A DNA stretch of 64,000 bases, from contig JANPWX010000108.1 of NCBI GenBank assembly GCA_024734555.1, forward strand, positions 864,566-928,565, read 5' to 3'. This stretch comes from Trochalopteron elliotii. Taxonomy: Eukaryota; Chordata; Aves; Passeriformes; Leiothrichidae. The notes under the pieces were generated by a model. It searched no databases. It was not told where the DNA came from and saw nothing but the letters and a program-made list of their open reading frames with translations. Of this stretch, positions 13,721 to 27,700 are shown one piece after another (positions within the stretch are counted from its first letter, which is position 1; each line of letters begins with the position of its first letter). A program made the position numbers and the translations under genes.

Positions 13721-13872
13721 GCGCAGTTTTTTCCTCTCTGCCCGTGCCTTGTTCTCCCATCCCTCCGTCACCTCTGTACCCAGGGGGCTCACAGCCCGCG
13801 CAGGCACCTGGAAGGTATGCTGTTTATTCCCTCTGTAAATAAAGCGTGGGGCTCGTCCTCTGCCAGCTCACT
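13721..13872. other. Small GC- and CpG-bearing patch
   Basis: In about 150 bases I count roughly seven CpG dinucleotides, in a region that is otherwise nearly CpG-free, with GC-rich runs near 13735-13815. An AATAAA lies near 13840, and a donor-like AAG|GTATG lies near 13813. It could be a small non-coding exon, a retroelement remnant or a short CpG cluster. No reading frame of note crosses it. Confidence 0.35.
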
Positions 13873-16800
13873 GTTGAGTGAGATAAGCAGACCTCCTATT
13901 GCTGAATTATGATCTTTCTTTCAGGCATATGCCCCCAGGATCTATAGCAATCCTTCTAACAGCTTGAAAAATGGAAGCGTTTTCAAAGACAAGCTTGCTG
14001 GTGCTGAGACTGACAGACTATGAAGCCTTGTTGTTATTCACACCCTGAGAAAAGACCATTCGTTGGCTTTCAGCTCGTCTTTTCATCCAATTGTTTCCCT
14101 AGCTGTTATTTAAGTGGTGATAACATTTTTTTAATTGCAGGTTTAATTACAGGAAAAGTCAATTATCTCATAGGTACAGCATTTTACATAACGAAGGAGC
14201 CAATTTTAAAACAGCAGCAACAGCAACTCAGTTATGGCTCTCTCAAATATTTAGTTCTTGAAATTTAATAGTGTGATTTTTTTTTCAAACAGTCTTTGAT
14301 GTGGACATTAGAAAGGGTTTATTCTATTTAAGATGTCCAGGGGTTGATGATAAAAGTAGCAGCAACAGCAGCAACTTTTCAGAAAAAATATTTAAATTAT
14401 TTCTTAATATATTTACTGATCTCTGCTTCTGGATCAAATCTTCCACTGATGTAAACCAAGCCAGCTTCCATGAGGGCTGTGAAGTCACCTTTATTTCAAA
14501 CCAGCATTTGGACAATTTTTTGGTCAGTTGTATTTCTCAGGTTGAGTAAAATTTCTGAACAATAGGTAGGAGTACTGAAATATTTGTTCAAACAAAAGTC
14601 GCAGTGACCTCCTCACACAAAACATACAATGCTTCACTGAATTTTTTCTTAAATACAGGTTGAGCCCAAATTTTATGCAATATTGGACTGTAAGTATATT
14701 TAGTTACAGCTTTTGATGTTGGTCTCGCAGGGAAAATCCCAGTCATTTTTCAAAATTTTTTCCAGATCACTGCTACAATAGCTGTCTGTTTTTCAATACA
14801 GTAAATATTTATAAGGAAAACTGCCTGTTCAAAATAATATAGCAGCTGTCTGCTCCAACATCCCCCTAGTGATTCCCTCCATTACTGTACTGCTGTTGCA
14901 GTCAATCATCCTGGTCTGAAACAGCAAAGTCCTCAAAATCTCTCACTCACATAGCCAGATATGGAGAAACCTGTTAACAGAGGATCCACTCCTAAGAGAA
15001 AAGGAGGAGAGAATGATCTCCAAAGAAGTTTAATGCTAACAGAACAGAAGAATGCCTTTAAAAGCATTATCGTCACAAGCTCTGTGTGAGGCACTGCTGG
15101 TGGGAATGCAGGACAGACTGAGCAGATGTGTTCAATGTGCGTCCACCCAAACAGGAGAATGAAGGGGCCTTGTTCTCCTGTGAAAGTCCAAAAATTCAAC
15201 CACGGTCTTGTGAGGGTTTGATGGTGGCAATCTCTGATAATACATAATGTGATGTTCAGCTGTGACTGCTACCCCTGCCCAGGCCTGGTGTAGTGGGTGC
15301 CTTTCTCATTCCTACCATAGTCTGCCATAAAGTATGTGAAAAGCTGGGAAAGTCTACACAGAGGACACTGGCCCTAGAAAATGTCTAAGCAGTGATCTCA
15401 GTATTTGACTCGAATACTGTGTCTTTTGCCAGTCCAGCCTCTGGAGAAGCCTAAGGCATCATAGAGCAGATAGGAACCAACATGCTCAGGCAGGACTAGG
15501 CATACTCATGAAGCCTTTTCCAGCCTGAGTGTAAAACAGTTGAATATAGATTTTTTGTGAGATCACTGGTGGGTTGTAGTTTGCCTTTGCATCCCCTCAA
15601 GGGGAAACTCTCAGTGCCCTTTCAAAAAGAGATGTAGAGTGGACCTTTCTAAGAGAAGGCAAGGTGTAGGTTTTTTTGTTAAATTAGGGTTCAGAGGTTC
15701 AGATTTAATATCTGTCTTTCAGTGTAGTAATTATCTTCTTTCAAAAAGAGGTATAAGCGCTGTGCTTAACCTGAGGTACTAGAGAAAGTATCCCAGATAC
15801 AGAGCATCTCCCAGTGCTCCTGATTTCTGAGCACAGCTGTTTAGAAGAAGACTGGGTGCATTTCAAAGCTTATCACCTGGAATGCAGGTGATGCACTTCA
15901 CTGCCTATTTAGCCATCTGTTTAACACCAGGCTTTCTTAATAGCCCTTAGGCTTCTTATTGTATGGTCTTCCTAGACACCCCCAAAAAGGCAAATGAGAT
16001 GGAGTCTGAAAGGTCTCCATTATAAAGACTGAAAGCAAATTTGCTTCATTTTTTTTCACAGTTCTTTTTACAGGGCAGGTATACACCTTCCAGCCATGAT
16101 TAAGCCACATGTATAATAATTGTTACTTGTTTTCTTTCTGTCTCTCAGGAATTAATGTAGTTAATGCTACGGGCCAAGGATTGTACCTATTATGTGTCAT
16201 TTTTTGTTGTGCAGTGAAAGCTGCAATGTTGGTCACTCGTGACTTTTGACTAAAAAAATTTAAACCACTGATTTTTTACCACTACTTCCCTTCTATTGGT
16301 ACTAACCATGAAGATAATGTAGGGCTCTTATCTTAAGCTGTGTGGTATTCAGAGGAGTAAGTAAGGTGTAATTATGCCACTGATGTATTGTATGAATCTT
16401 AGGTTGATTTTGGTACCTGAACAGAGATGACAGTAGTCACAGATATTTCAGCAGCTACAGAAATGAGATTTTAGAAGATTACACTTCCAGTTGTCATTTG
16501 GTTAGCATGTTTAATGGGTTACCATTGTTTGAATTTCTAGGCAAGAAAGATGTCATTTTGCCCACTCAAGATTTCAGGGCACAATGGATATCTTCTTCTG
16601 AAGTTTTTTTTTAATTTCTTTTTAAAATTAGTTTACAGCTTCTATAAGTTTCTGAGTTATTTCTGTGAAGAAATGGGCCTAAAGAAGAGCTAAAGGAATA
16701 GTCCTTTAGCTTATTTATATCATATGGATTTGGACAAAATGCTGAAAATGCCCTAAAGTATAACATTCCTTCCTTCAGAGCATGTCTGAAACTCTGCAGC

Positions 16801-17312
16801 AATCTTTGGCTGCCCTGATAGTTCTGCCATAGCTGGTGGGAAAACACATGTAATATAGAAAAATAGACTATAATTACAACTGTAACTAAAATTAACTGAT
16901 TTTTTTAAAATGCCATCTATCTATATGATTGTGTGTGCGTGGTGATCCATTGCCTGTGGAAATTCACACAAGAATTTGACTCACACTAATATTCTAATAA
17001 ATTCTTCACTAAGAATATGCATGGTACATAGTATTGTCTTTCCTTGGACTTAAGAAGTCAAGTGTAAAGAATTTTACAAATCTTTCAAAAGCTTCCCCTG
17101 ATCCATTGAACTTAAAATAGATTAGTCTCAAGGGAAAGGCAACTTTCCAGACACTGTAATTATAGTAAATGATAGCAAGCCAGAGACATCTGTTTAATAG
17201 AAACCTACAGACCAGTACAGCTAACTACATAATTCACTTTTTCTTCCTCCTTGCAACAGGGATTCTGTCACGTGCTGCTGATCTACTCAATACCAACCTC
17301 TCTGCTCAGGCC

Positions 17313-17318
<6 letters not shown>
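13873..17318. other. Non-coding DNA, no gene seen
   Basis: The overlapping frames at 14301-14549 (+) and 14324-14515 (-) are shadows of one another around a short AGC-rich stretch. No recognised protein motif, repeat family or RNA gene was found. Confidence 0.7.

Positions 17319-17364
<46 letters not shown>
17319..17364 (+). repeat. 46-base A homopolymer
   Basis: An uninterrupted run of 46 A. It could be the tail of a retroposed sequence or an expanded homopolymer. I found no recognisable element 5' of it and no clear target-site duplication. A run this long is also prone to length error in sequencing and assembly. Confidence 0.95.
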
Positions 17365-17366
<2 letters not shown>

Positions 17367-20300
17367 TAATAAGAGATGTATTTGACATGCAGTGGGAAAA
17401 TTAAAAATTATAGGTGATCGAAATTAGCTCTTTACTCACCAGAGAGACTTGCAACAGAACATTAGGAAGAGACATTTTACTCAGCTTCTGGAGGTGCTCA
17501 CTCAGATATTAATAAAACTGCTATGCAGTGCCTCGAGGACTCAACATTGTAACTTTCACCAGGCAACTTGTTGTAGAGAATAATTATATACAAAGCATGT
17601 ATTCCTCTATATAGCCTTTTAAGCAGTGGGATTAGCTCTTCTAAGCACAAGAAAGCTCCAAATAGAAGCAATTTCAGGGGATAAACCTAATGTTAAGAAT
17701 TCCAAACTCCACCTATGCAATGACTAAGGCTCTGCAGCCACACTAAGTTGTTCTATACTGCTTCAGTTGTCAGAAAAAAACCCCATGGTTTAGGTCCTAC
17801 ATCTAAATGAGCATGATTGTTACTTGGAAGAGATCTTAAAATAGGCCAGAAAACACTTACAGGGTAGGAAGCACCAGTGTAAGTTCAGTGAGCCATAGCC
17901 TGTGTTAGGGAAACTTCCCCATGCAGGAGCCCCTCTGGCAGTCACACTCCACCACCTGAGCTGAGACCAAGGCCCCTTCCCCCTACAAACCCCACACTCA
18001 CTCAGTCACACCAGGTTTCCTCACCCCAGCTTTCCCTGGGGTACAGCTTGGTCACAGTTAGAACATGTAATTCAGATCACTGAAGTATGCAGAGAAAGCC
18101 ATCACACTGTACTTGGCCTAGCACTGGGTTTTTAAATGGCCATAGAAAAAGGCTTCCCTGAACAGTTTCAAACATGGCTCATTTTCAGACCTTCTGTGTA
18201 GTATTATTCTAATGTTCCATCATGGTGTTTATTTCTTTCTTTACCTTCCTGCAGGGAGGGAATTTATATCTGAGGATGAAACAGTAGCAACTGATAGATA
18301 ACACTCAAAAAAACCCCATTCTTAGGTTCACTTCATTTATTAGAGAAGTGTATCCTGAAAAGATCTGAAACAACTGTAAATTCGTAAAGTAAATAATACA
18401 ACAAAGAGGATTCTGAGTAATTTTTTTGCAGCTATATATCACAAGGAAAACTGTATAACCAAGAAGCTTCCATTGGGAAACTCTTGAGCAAGCTTATGAT
18501 GTAGAACTACTGCTTCTGGAATATAAATTGTCACCTATAGCAGCTGCTAGTACATAAATTTTGTTATGTCAGTGGCTGCTCATAAACCCTCATCATGATT
18601 TAGCCTACTCTCCTTTATGCAGTAGCCCTTTTTTCACTGAATTCTTTTTAAAAATAGCAAGATGAGCAATTTGCTGGGAAGTATTAGGAACACTCCATAT
18701 TAATACACAGTCCAGAGAACTTCTTTCCACAAAAAAATAGGGTAAAAAGCATATTTGCAGCATGGCAGTTATGTGTTGGCTTCTCCAGACACCCATCTCA
18801 TTCCATGGCCATTTCATGCATGAACTAAAATCATCAGCCATATCTTGACTCCTCAAGGTGCCCACCTTTCTTCACTCTATTTCTGGACTACTGCTTTTCA
18901 AAAGAAGACACTAATCTGAACTCAGGCAGCAAATAAAGGGAATGAGAAATAATGTTCCTGGGCTTGTCTGTTGATCTTCAGGACTTGTGATTTTACCAAG
19001 TGTTTGAGCTTAATGTACTGCCTTAATATTTATGATTTTTGAGCAAGATATTTGTTGTCAGGAAGGAATATAGTTATCATTAATTCTGTGCAGCCCTGAA
19101 AAATCAAGCTGGGGTGATTTGGCTTCCCAGAGTCAACACTGGGATTTTGGTGTTAATAGTGCTACAGACTCTGTGGTGCCTCCTTAAATCCACCAATGAT
19201 TTTAGATCTTTCAGAAACAGAACTATTTAACCAGTGTTTAAATTTAGATATTCAAGTTGTTTGTGTAAGAGGCTAATGTTTGAATTCCAACTAAACTATT
19301 TTCCTTAAAATAATTTAAAATAAAATCTTTAAATTTTTCATTATCACTGTGCCCCTTAAAGTATGTATTTAATGACAGATTTGTAATATCACATAACAAT
19401 CTATTCTATAACTTATATCTAACACACTTTCTTTTTATTCAGAGCATCTAAACACATTTTCTATATCTTTCAAACCTTTTTTCTTCCCCGGCCTATATCT
19501 TATCAATCTTTGATCCATAACAGTTTCTCACACCTGTGTGGCTTAATCAGAATTAGTCTGGATGAGGCAGTAACATTGCTCCAAAGCTCTTTAATCATTG
19601 TATTGAATTAATGCAATTGCATGCCTGATGCATTAGAAATATCACCTCTGGTCTCCATATTTGCAGCTCCTTTTGAGCCCTTTGTAGCCTTTTTTCTCCC
19701 CCTGTTGTGGAGGCAGGATTTCCAGACTTCACAGGCTTATCTGTTAGTGTTACTAAACAGAGCAGTACATACAGAGATGTTTGCAGTAGAAAGAAGGAAG
19801 AGAAAGAATAAATAGCACACTAGCAAATAAAATAAGTGTTGCTTTATTTTCTTGACTAAATGGAGTCACTATATGTATAATTGAAATGGGTTATGTATTC
19901 AAGAAAGAACTTCCACCGTTTCAATACCATACTCTCAAGGTTTGAGATCCAAGTGCTTAGTTATACATTTAAATTGCATAAAGGAATTGTTCCTTGCAAT
20001 AATGAAACACTGGGATTCTTGCATTTCAAAGGGAAAAGGCTCCAAGGGAGTTGAAGGTAACTCAGAAAGAAATATTCACAAGAATAAATTCAATATAAAG
20101 CTACAAAGAAACCACTTCCTCTCGTAAGCAAAGTGGATTCTGATAAGGGACAGGTCTGTGTTTTTCAGTGTTCCTTCTGGCTGCCGGATGTGGTACTACT
20201 TTTCAGCGAATTCTCAGCAGAGTTGGATCAATACAACCTTAATGGTATCAGTGAAATAACAATTTTTATTATCTGAAGATCTGTCCTTCATATTTAATGC

Positions 20301-20913
20301 TTAACCTATTCAATTTTGTCCTCAATTTTTAATGGTTGCTATTCCCAAAGAGAATTTCATAATCCTTTATTGCTTTAACCTATTTTAAATCAAAATGCAT
20401 GAAATCCTGGCTGATATCTCTATAGAAAAAAAAATTCAGCCCTGTCACTCGTAGAGCAGTACTGACAAATGGATTGGCAAAGTCTAATTAGAAATGCAAC
20501 ACTGATACAAACCAGATGCAGAATGATATGGGCACTCTATCAATAAGGCTTTAGCTGATGTCCTGTTGTAAAGCTGATTGCCTGCTGATTCACAAACTTG
20601 ATCAGAACTACTCATTTTTTCCTAAAGTATTAAAAAAATTCTTTATTCTAAATTTAGTTCTATATAGCTAAGTAAAACTCAGATTAAAGCTATTGTTCCT
20701 ATAATAAATGGATGTGGTGGTTTAGTTTTAGTGAAAAATATATTTTCAGTTAATGACATCAGTAATAAACTTAACAATTTAGCTTTGGCTTTTTTCTGTA
20801 GGTTTTGGTAAGGATGACCTTTTAGTATTATGTGGGGATTTAATTAGGAACATTCAACAAGTTGTTTTTAAATATACATTTACAATTGGAGGCCTTCAAT
20901 TAGAAGCTGTTCC
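17365..20913. other. AT-rich non-coding DNA, no gene seen
   Basis: Short frames only, none recognisable. A homeodomain/POU-like motif group lies at about 19528-19635, including an exact 12-bp palindrome ATGCAATTGCAT at 19611-19622. No repeat family was recognised. Confidence 0.65.
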
Positions 20914-20936
20914 TTTTTTTTTTTTTTTTTTTTTTT
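20914..20936. repeat. 23-base T homopolymer
   Basis: An uninterrupted T run, followed at about 20950-21210 by a purine-rich, GA- and GT-bearing stretch. The arrangement could be the inverted poly-A end of a minus-strand retroposed copy, but I do not recognise the adjacent sequence. Confidence 0.9.
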
Positions 20937-23900
20937 GCTCCAGCTGTTTGGTGTAAGATGTGAGAGGGAGAATTTAGGAAACCATAGAAATCTGTGAGGA
21001 AGATGAAAAGACACATGCCTGGTGGACAGTGAAGAGCATTGTGATCAGGATATTGAGAGGATGTAAATGGGGCATGAGGGAGCTGAGATCAGTGGAGGAT
21101 GTAGGAGTAGAAGAGGTCACAGCAAATGGGAGACATCCACAGGGTCAGAGAGACAGAAGGTGTGAGTGTGTGCAGTGATTAGGGAGACGGAGAACTGAGG
21201 GAACAGGAAGAAAAAAAAATGAAAAAATGTTAATTTCCCTCACGTATTCTTACCATATCTTGTAACTCCCACACTCAGAAAGATCCTTTTGCATGGTTAC
21301 CATCCTCTGTACATGATCTCTGTTTGGGTCAGGCTTGTATGAAGTATGCTGGGGTTTAACCTTTCTCCAGCAGACTTTATGATTAGCCCAGTTTAAACTG
21401 GTGTTCATTAAAACAAATCATAAGCAGAAACTGCTGCCAATAGGGAGTTAATGTTGAAAGTATGTTTCAGTGGAGTCCAGCCAACAAAATACCCTTTTCC
21501 ACACAAAAAAATCATCACCTTTTGAAAACCCAAATGTGTTAGGGAGTCTGGTAATGAATGGTTCAAGAGATGCAGCCAGTTCACAACTGAAATTTAATCC
21601 TTCCTTACTCACTGCTACCCTACTCAGCATATGCCCACCCATCCCAACTTAAATGGTCCCAGAGTAAAGTTTGCAAAAAATGTATCAAAGGTCAGAATAG
21701 CAAATTGCTATAAAAGGTCCACTGTGGGAATCAAGTATGACAGGTGATCAGTGTTAAGGAAACAAAGAATGTACTGTAAAGGCATTGCTCTCTCCCCCTG
21801 CCCCAAATGGCCTTGAAATGCTCTACCTCAATAAGAAAATCTAATAATGTTCTGCCTTATTAATGAACACACCATTTCTATATTGCAATAGATTTCATTA
21901 GGACACTAGATTTGGCTTCCCCAATGTTAGTACAGGCTGCATACCAAATTGTTTCATATTTTTTGCCCATCTCACAATGAAAAGGCAATATTCATTATAT
22001 TATAATAAGAACAAGAGGACGACTAAATTATCTTTTCATGCTACACATGTAGGTAAAAGGACCCTTTCCAAATCTGTTCTGGTTTTAGGGAGGATCTTAC
22101 AGATCTCCTAAGACTGAACATGTTTTATGTTGTTCTCCTCTGGACAGAAATCAGACAAATCAGAACAGACCTTTTTTTTTTTTCTTTAGGTAAAAAGCAA
22201 ATGCCTCTGGTCAGCAGTAATTGCATTTGCAGTTCTGAAGTTGCCTCTGGGTCTGTCATGCATCTAACTAAATATCCTTTTTCTCAGTGAATCACAGGGT
22301 TTCTTTGTTTTCAGCTAGTTACAAATGTCTTGTGCAATGCCTGTTCTCCAAAGCTATGAAAAATACTTCATACATCGTGAATAAAAATGGCAAATTTAAA
22401 GCTCATACAGCCAGGTGCAGACTGCCCACTTTATGCACCTCATTTAGGAAATGCAATCCATTTTTCTATTAATTGTTGCCAGGTGACTCTCTGTTTAGTC
22501 TGTACAGTCAATGGAGAGAAGGAGACACCTCATTTACACATCTTGACTTGCTCTTAACAGTGGACTCTACTCAAACCAGCTGGTTTTGGAGGCCACACTT
22601 AGATTTTGGATTCTTTTCCTGGAGTCATGAATCACAATATTACAGAAAGCCCTTCCTATTTGGTCCCAGTTCTAACTTTAAATACACGAGGAGACAGGAT
22701 CTTATAGTGGTCCTGGCTGAAGCCTCCTGGGAGTTTTTCCTACCCTTATAGTACAGGTTGCTTTCTCCAAGAGTACAGAGGGGACCACACAACAGCTGTC
22801 TGGCCTCAACAAAAATCAAGTGATCTCATTGTGCTTGTAATGCTCTGCTGGGACGCCTCAAAAATGAGTGATAGCTGCCCCAAGTTTTGATTTTGTGGGC
22901 TTCTAAATTCCAAAAAGGAGAGGCAGAAATGATTCCACACCTCTGAAGAAAGAATGTTTCCCAGAATGTGTGACTCATGCTCATGGATATGGTCATCCCT
23001 TTCAAACAAAGCATAGGAACAAAGCAACCTCATAGTGCTGAAAAACAGCAGTAAACTGCCTTTTAAAAATAAATTAATTCACGAACAATTGAATATCTGG
23101 AAAACTCTGAGGGTCTGGCCTTCTCAAAATTTTCAGTCTTTTACGTAGATAAAACCATTCCCTAAATGCTAGCCACATAGTGTCAGCCAGTAGCATGTCA
23201 TTGTCTTTTATGTGAAAAGTGATTTACAGTAATTGCATACAGTTGTCAGGAGAAAGAAAATTTAGGACTGTTGATATGAATTTAACCCATTTTTTCATTT
23301 GATAAAAAAGTCATCCCCGTTGAGTAGAATTCAGTCTTGAACACAAACAAACAGTTTTCATTTTGTATAAAAAAGATACTTAGCGATATAACACTACAGT
23401 TCTTAGAATTCAAGATAGAGCATTTGTCAACTGTTTGATATAAATGACAGATGTTTATATGCAATAGAGCAGTGGAACAAATTTTGTTAAGAAGGGTATG
23501 AACCAGATGTTCACAATATTGGCTTTTTAAGAGGAAAATGTCTTTTTACATTGTCTATGACTCATGAGCCAAAAGAAAATGTGTTTATCATAGGAACTCA
23601 CACTTGAGACTTTATCCTTTCAGCAGCAACATAAAAATGATAAAGTATTGGACATAAGGAAGTGTCTAAACAGCCCCTACATTTTACACATACTTGTAGG
23701 ACCATGATACAATTTTTTTCACACTTTCTTCATCTCCATTATATCAGATTTAAATCTAAGCACAACGGGTTTAAAAGCATTACTATCTGTAACGTCTGCT
23801 CAATTATTTTTAATCAATCATAATGAAATCTGAAGGATTTTGAGGAGTAAATATGACACAGTCCTTTATTTTTCTTCAGCTATGTTATTCTGTACAAAGA

Positions 23901-24718
23901 AATCAAAGCATTTTAAATTGTCTCTCTTCCTCTAAGTGATACCTGCTCACTATGCTGAAAAAGGGTTAAAAGACAATTTTCCTCAGTCCTTGTGGTACTT
24001 CTGGCAAAGTTTTCCTCCTCTGTTAATCAAAATGTGAATAGTAATCCAGAAACTGCAGATTTTGCCCCAATTAACACTCAGAGTAGCTTGAAAAACAACA
24101 ACCAAGACCACTTTAATTTCGACTTGCAGAATGTTGGATTTAATCCCCTGTTTTAGAGATTGAATTGGGGCCATAGAACAGGGAGAGGGTCCCTTGTTAA
24201 AATAGATTAATTCTTTGAAAGTATGCAAGAGGTGGATGGAATGGAAGAGAGTCCCCTTTGATAAACATTCAGCATTCAGTTCCTCATTAGTCTGCTAAGG
24301 TTATGCATTTTGAGAATCAAATGAATGTTGTTGGGCTAGAGGGACTTATTAACAGATGTCCATGACAACCTCGAGACAGCATATTAGTCCAAGACCAGCA
24401 CTGTATCTAAAAACTTTCAGAAAATTGGCTGCATTTTGCAATCTTTTCATAATATTCTTTATGTCTTTTCTAACCTCAGTATATACTGTGTTGCTTATGG
24501 TCACATTCCACACCAAAAATAGGATTCCAAAACCTCTGAGACCACTTATTTTTGGCAAAAATGGTTATATGAAAGCTGAATTTGTCTTCCAACACACTTG
24601 ACATTCTTTGCACTTAGGGCAGCTTTCACAGGTGCTTAAAGGCATCTTAATCCCAAATAGTGGCAAGATAAAATCATACTTTCTGATTCTTGTGTCCAAG
24701 GTTTAATAGGATAGATTA
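20937..24718. other. Non-coding DNA, purine-rich at its start
   Basis: From about 20950 to 21210 the plus strand is enriched in G and A, without a clean repeat unit. The rest is ordinary AT-rich sequence. Short frames on both strands (22473-22751, 22806-23033, 24349-24601) show no recognisable domains. Confidence 0.65.
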
Positions 24719-24762
24719 AAAAAAAAAAGAAAAAAAAAAGAAAAAAAAAAGGAGAGAGAGAC
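24719..24762. repeat. A-rich and GA simple repeat
   Basis: Runs of about ten A separated by single G bases grade into a short GAGAGA run. This is low-complexity sequence. Confidence 0.9.
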
Positions 24763-27700
24763 AAATGTCTGGCTAATTGCAACATTATCTTTTTTATATA
24801 TAACTAAGTGCATCCTTCCTAGGACATATGATTATTTTAGTAATTTGATGCTACCCTGTAATGCTTAAGGAAAATCAATGATGTAGATGCCAAGACAGAG
24901 TGCATGCAGGCTCCTTAGAAGATTCTTTCCAATCTGCAGGAAACAAACATGAATTAGCAGTGATGTTGATAGCCCATACGATGAAAAACAATAAAAGAAC
25001 AAGTTATAGCTCAACACTGTTCATTCAAATATTTCAGGTCCTTGGACCTTCCTTCTTATAGTTTCATAAGTATAAGAAATGGGACAAACATATGATTTCC
25101 TTAGATCACTTTCACTGAATGAGGCATTGGCACTGCACTTCACTGGAGTGCAAAAATGCCAGCAAAGCTATAAGTCAGGTATTTGTAGTTTATTTTATTA
25201 GGACTACGCTGAACCGCAAAATAGATACAACAGTTTTATGGCTTACATCTGGTTGAATAATAAAACATATGGCTCTGGAGTAAAGCATGTGCAGCTGTAA
25301 TTTACTGTAAATATCCAACTCAAGATAGCTATGGAGATAAAAAACTTACGGCATGCACTCAGGGTTTATCCCACTATCCATCACTACTTGAATATTTATG
25401 ATAGTCCGACATTTGTGGTTTATATGTTAATTAACTATGTTTTAGGAGTTTTCTTTAGGGCATTTGCTCCTATGTACAACAGCTATGAGTTCACAAGCAG
25501 TGGACAGTTTTTCTCTCAATATACTGATTTAGCACATCCTTCATTACATAGTAATCATAATAATAGAATCATTATTGATACTGTAGGATATTTTCCAATG
25601 TAGACTAAAATGTGGCATCTTTCTAATATTTGATTTTAAAAATCCTTCCTTAATAGTATTTTCTATGAACATGGACAAAGAGTTCCTTCTCTTGTTTTTA
25701 TTCTTTTGGGTAGTTCTGATAATAATGAGAGATTAAATTAATCAGGCTTTGTTGCTTTGGGAGCAATACAACTAAAAGTAGATTTAAAAAAAAAATAATA
25801 TATTTTGCATTGACAAATCAAGAATTTGTGAATACTGAACCTTTTTGGACCCTTTTATACAATTCTCTGGGACTGGACTGATAGGTAGCGTTTTTTGTCA
25901 AAGTTTGGATTTCTTTAATCATTTGATTGATTAGATGAGTTGCGTCTGAATTATTCCATCAGCTTGAGTTCTAGCCAAACTGAAGTTCTGAATTTGGCAT
26001 CTTAGCTTCAGAATTTATTTCTGTGACTTTGGACAGGGACCTATGTCACAACCCAGGTTAGAGAGGACTTTATTCCTGATTTGAATCTGGATGTGGAGAA
26101 AAGGGATTACACACCAGTGATACACTTCAATCACTACGTCACTTCAATCTATGTCATTACAATCACTATGTCTGTAGTGCAGAATGTGGCATCAGATTTT
26201 GAAAGTTGTACTGATACCGGTCAGCATTGATGCTAAAAGCTGGACTGAACCCCAGTTAGTGCTGAATCCAGAAGACAGCTTCATTACTCCACTTTCCCCT
26301 CCAAAGAGCCTCTGGCAGACCTTTGCTGTGCACTTAAACCTCCTTTCCAGTTGCTGAAAGGTCTTAATGGATTTCTCTTAACATCTAGTATCTTCCGCAG
26401 GCATGTGTCATACCTGTGGATAAAGTAATACCATAGACACATAGATGGACCACTCTTCTTCCTCTTTCCTCTATAGGAAATAGTTTTCCTCATTTTCAGT
26501 ACCCTTGCAGAAGAGATGCCACAGCATTGAATATTGACTTGAGTTTGACAGTTTCCACCTTTCCAGACACAGTGTGAAGTGGTGAGATTATCTTCAGGTT
26601 TCCTTAGTGCAAAAGATTTTTGTTTGGGAATACAGTTGTGCTTGTAGAAACTGAACTTGCTGATCCATTAGTCAGTGTCAGAAGGAATATCAGTGACTGA
26701 TGTAGTTAAAGTAATTGCAAGAGAAGTCTGGAAGAAATGAAAGATGAAACCCTGTATTTATCCAAAGAAGATTCCTCTAGTCAACATGAAACTGGAGGTA
26801 ATTGTCATCTCTCAGTTTGTCTGGAAAAATGTTCATGGGTATGTGACTGCTCCTGCAGAGAAAAAAAAAAGAAAAAGAGAAATCAGAAGTTTCTATGAGA
26901 TCCGGAGACACTGAGTCTGTTGTTGCAACTTATTTTCCTTCCCTGCTCTGATAAATGCTTCCTTCCAAGACCTAACTCCAATCAAAACTCCATACCTGGG
27001 GAAAATAGATTATATAGTGCCATCTTCTAGAGTTGTCTCTGAAACCAGTTGCAGTTTTGAAAGAAAGCAAAATGCAGTATGGATCCTTTGGGTCAGGTGA
27101 AGGGTAATAAGCAATACGTACTTCCACAGGAATTCCATATGCATAAGCAAGGACTTTCTGTTTTGTAGGACATTTAATGATACTTTCTATGAAATCTAAT
27201 CAGTTAGTGTCAATGTTATTTCATGCATCAGTTCTCTTCTGTTACTCTAAGGGATTTGCAACACCCTGCATTTTAGATGGACTGTGAGCTAGCCAAGGAT
27301 ATGTTCATGTGCGGCTCCAGTGAGTTGCAAACTGTGTAAAAAATGTTTAGTTTAGCTTTAGATTCTCCCATGGAGTGACATATTATTCCAGGTTAGCCAT
27401 GGGGTTGAACAAGTTGCTACCCAGGATTTTTTTGTAATTTCTGCGTGTCTAAATCCTGATGCAAATATTTTTCTCTTTCAAAAGAGATGGGTTTCAATTC
27501 AGTGAGGTGTCTGGCCAGAGAAGTGCCATGCACATTTCAGAGTTGATGCCGTTGAATAACTACTGCCATTTTTCTGCAGCAGCTAGGGGGAGTAGGAGAG
27601 CCGGATTCTCTACCTGGCCCCATACTAGAATTCTCACCCCAACCACTTGCTATAAAGGAAAATAAGGAAGTCAAGAGGATGAAAATTAATCAAACAAAGA

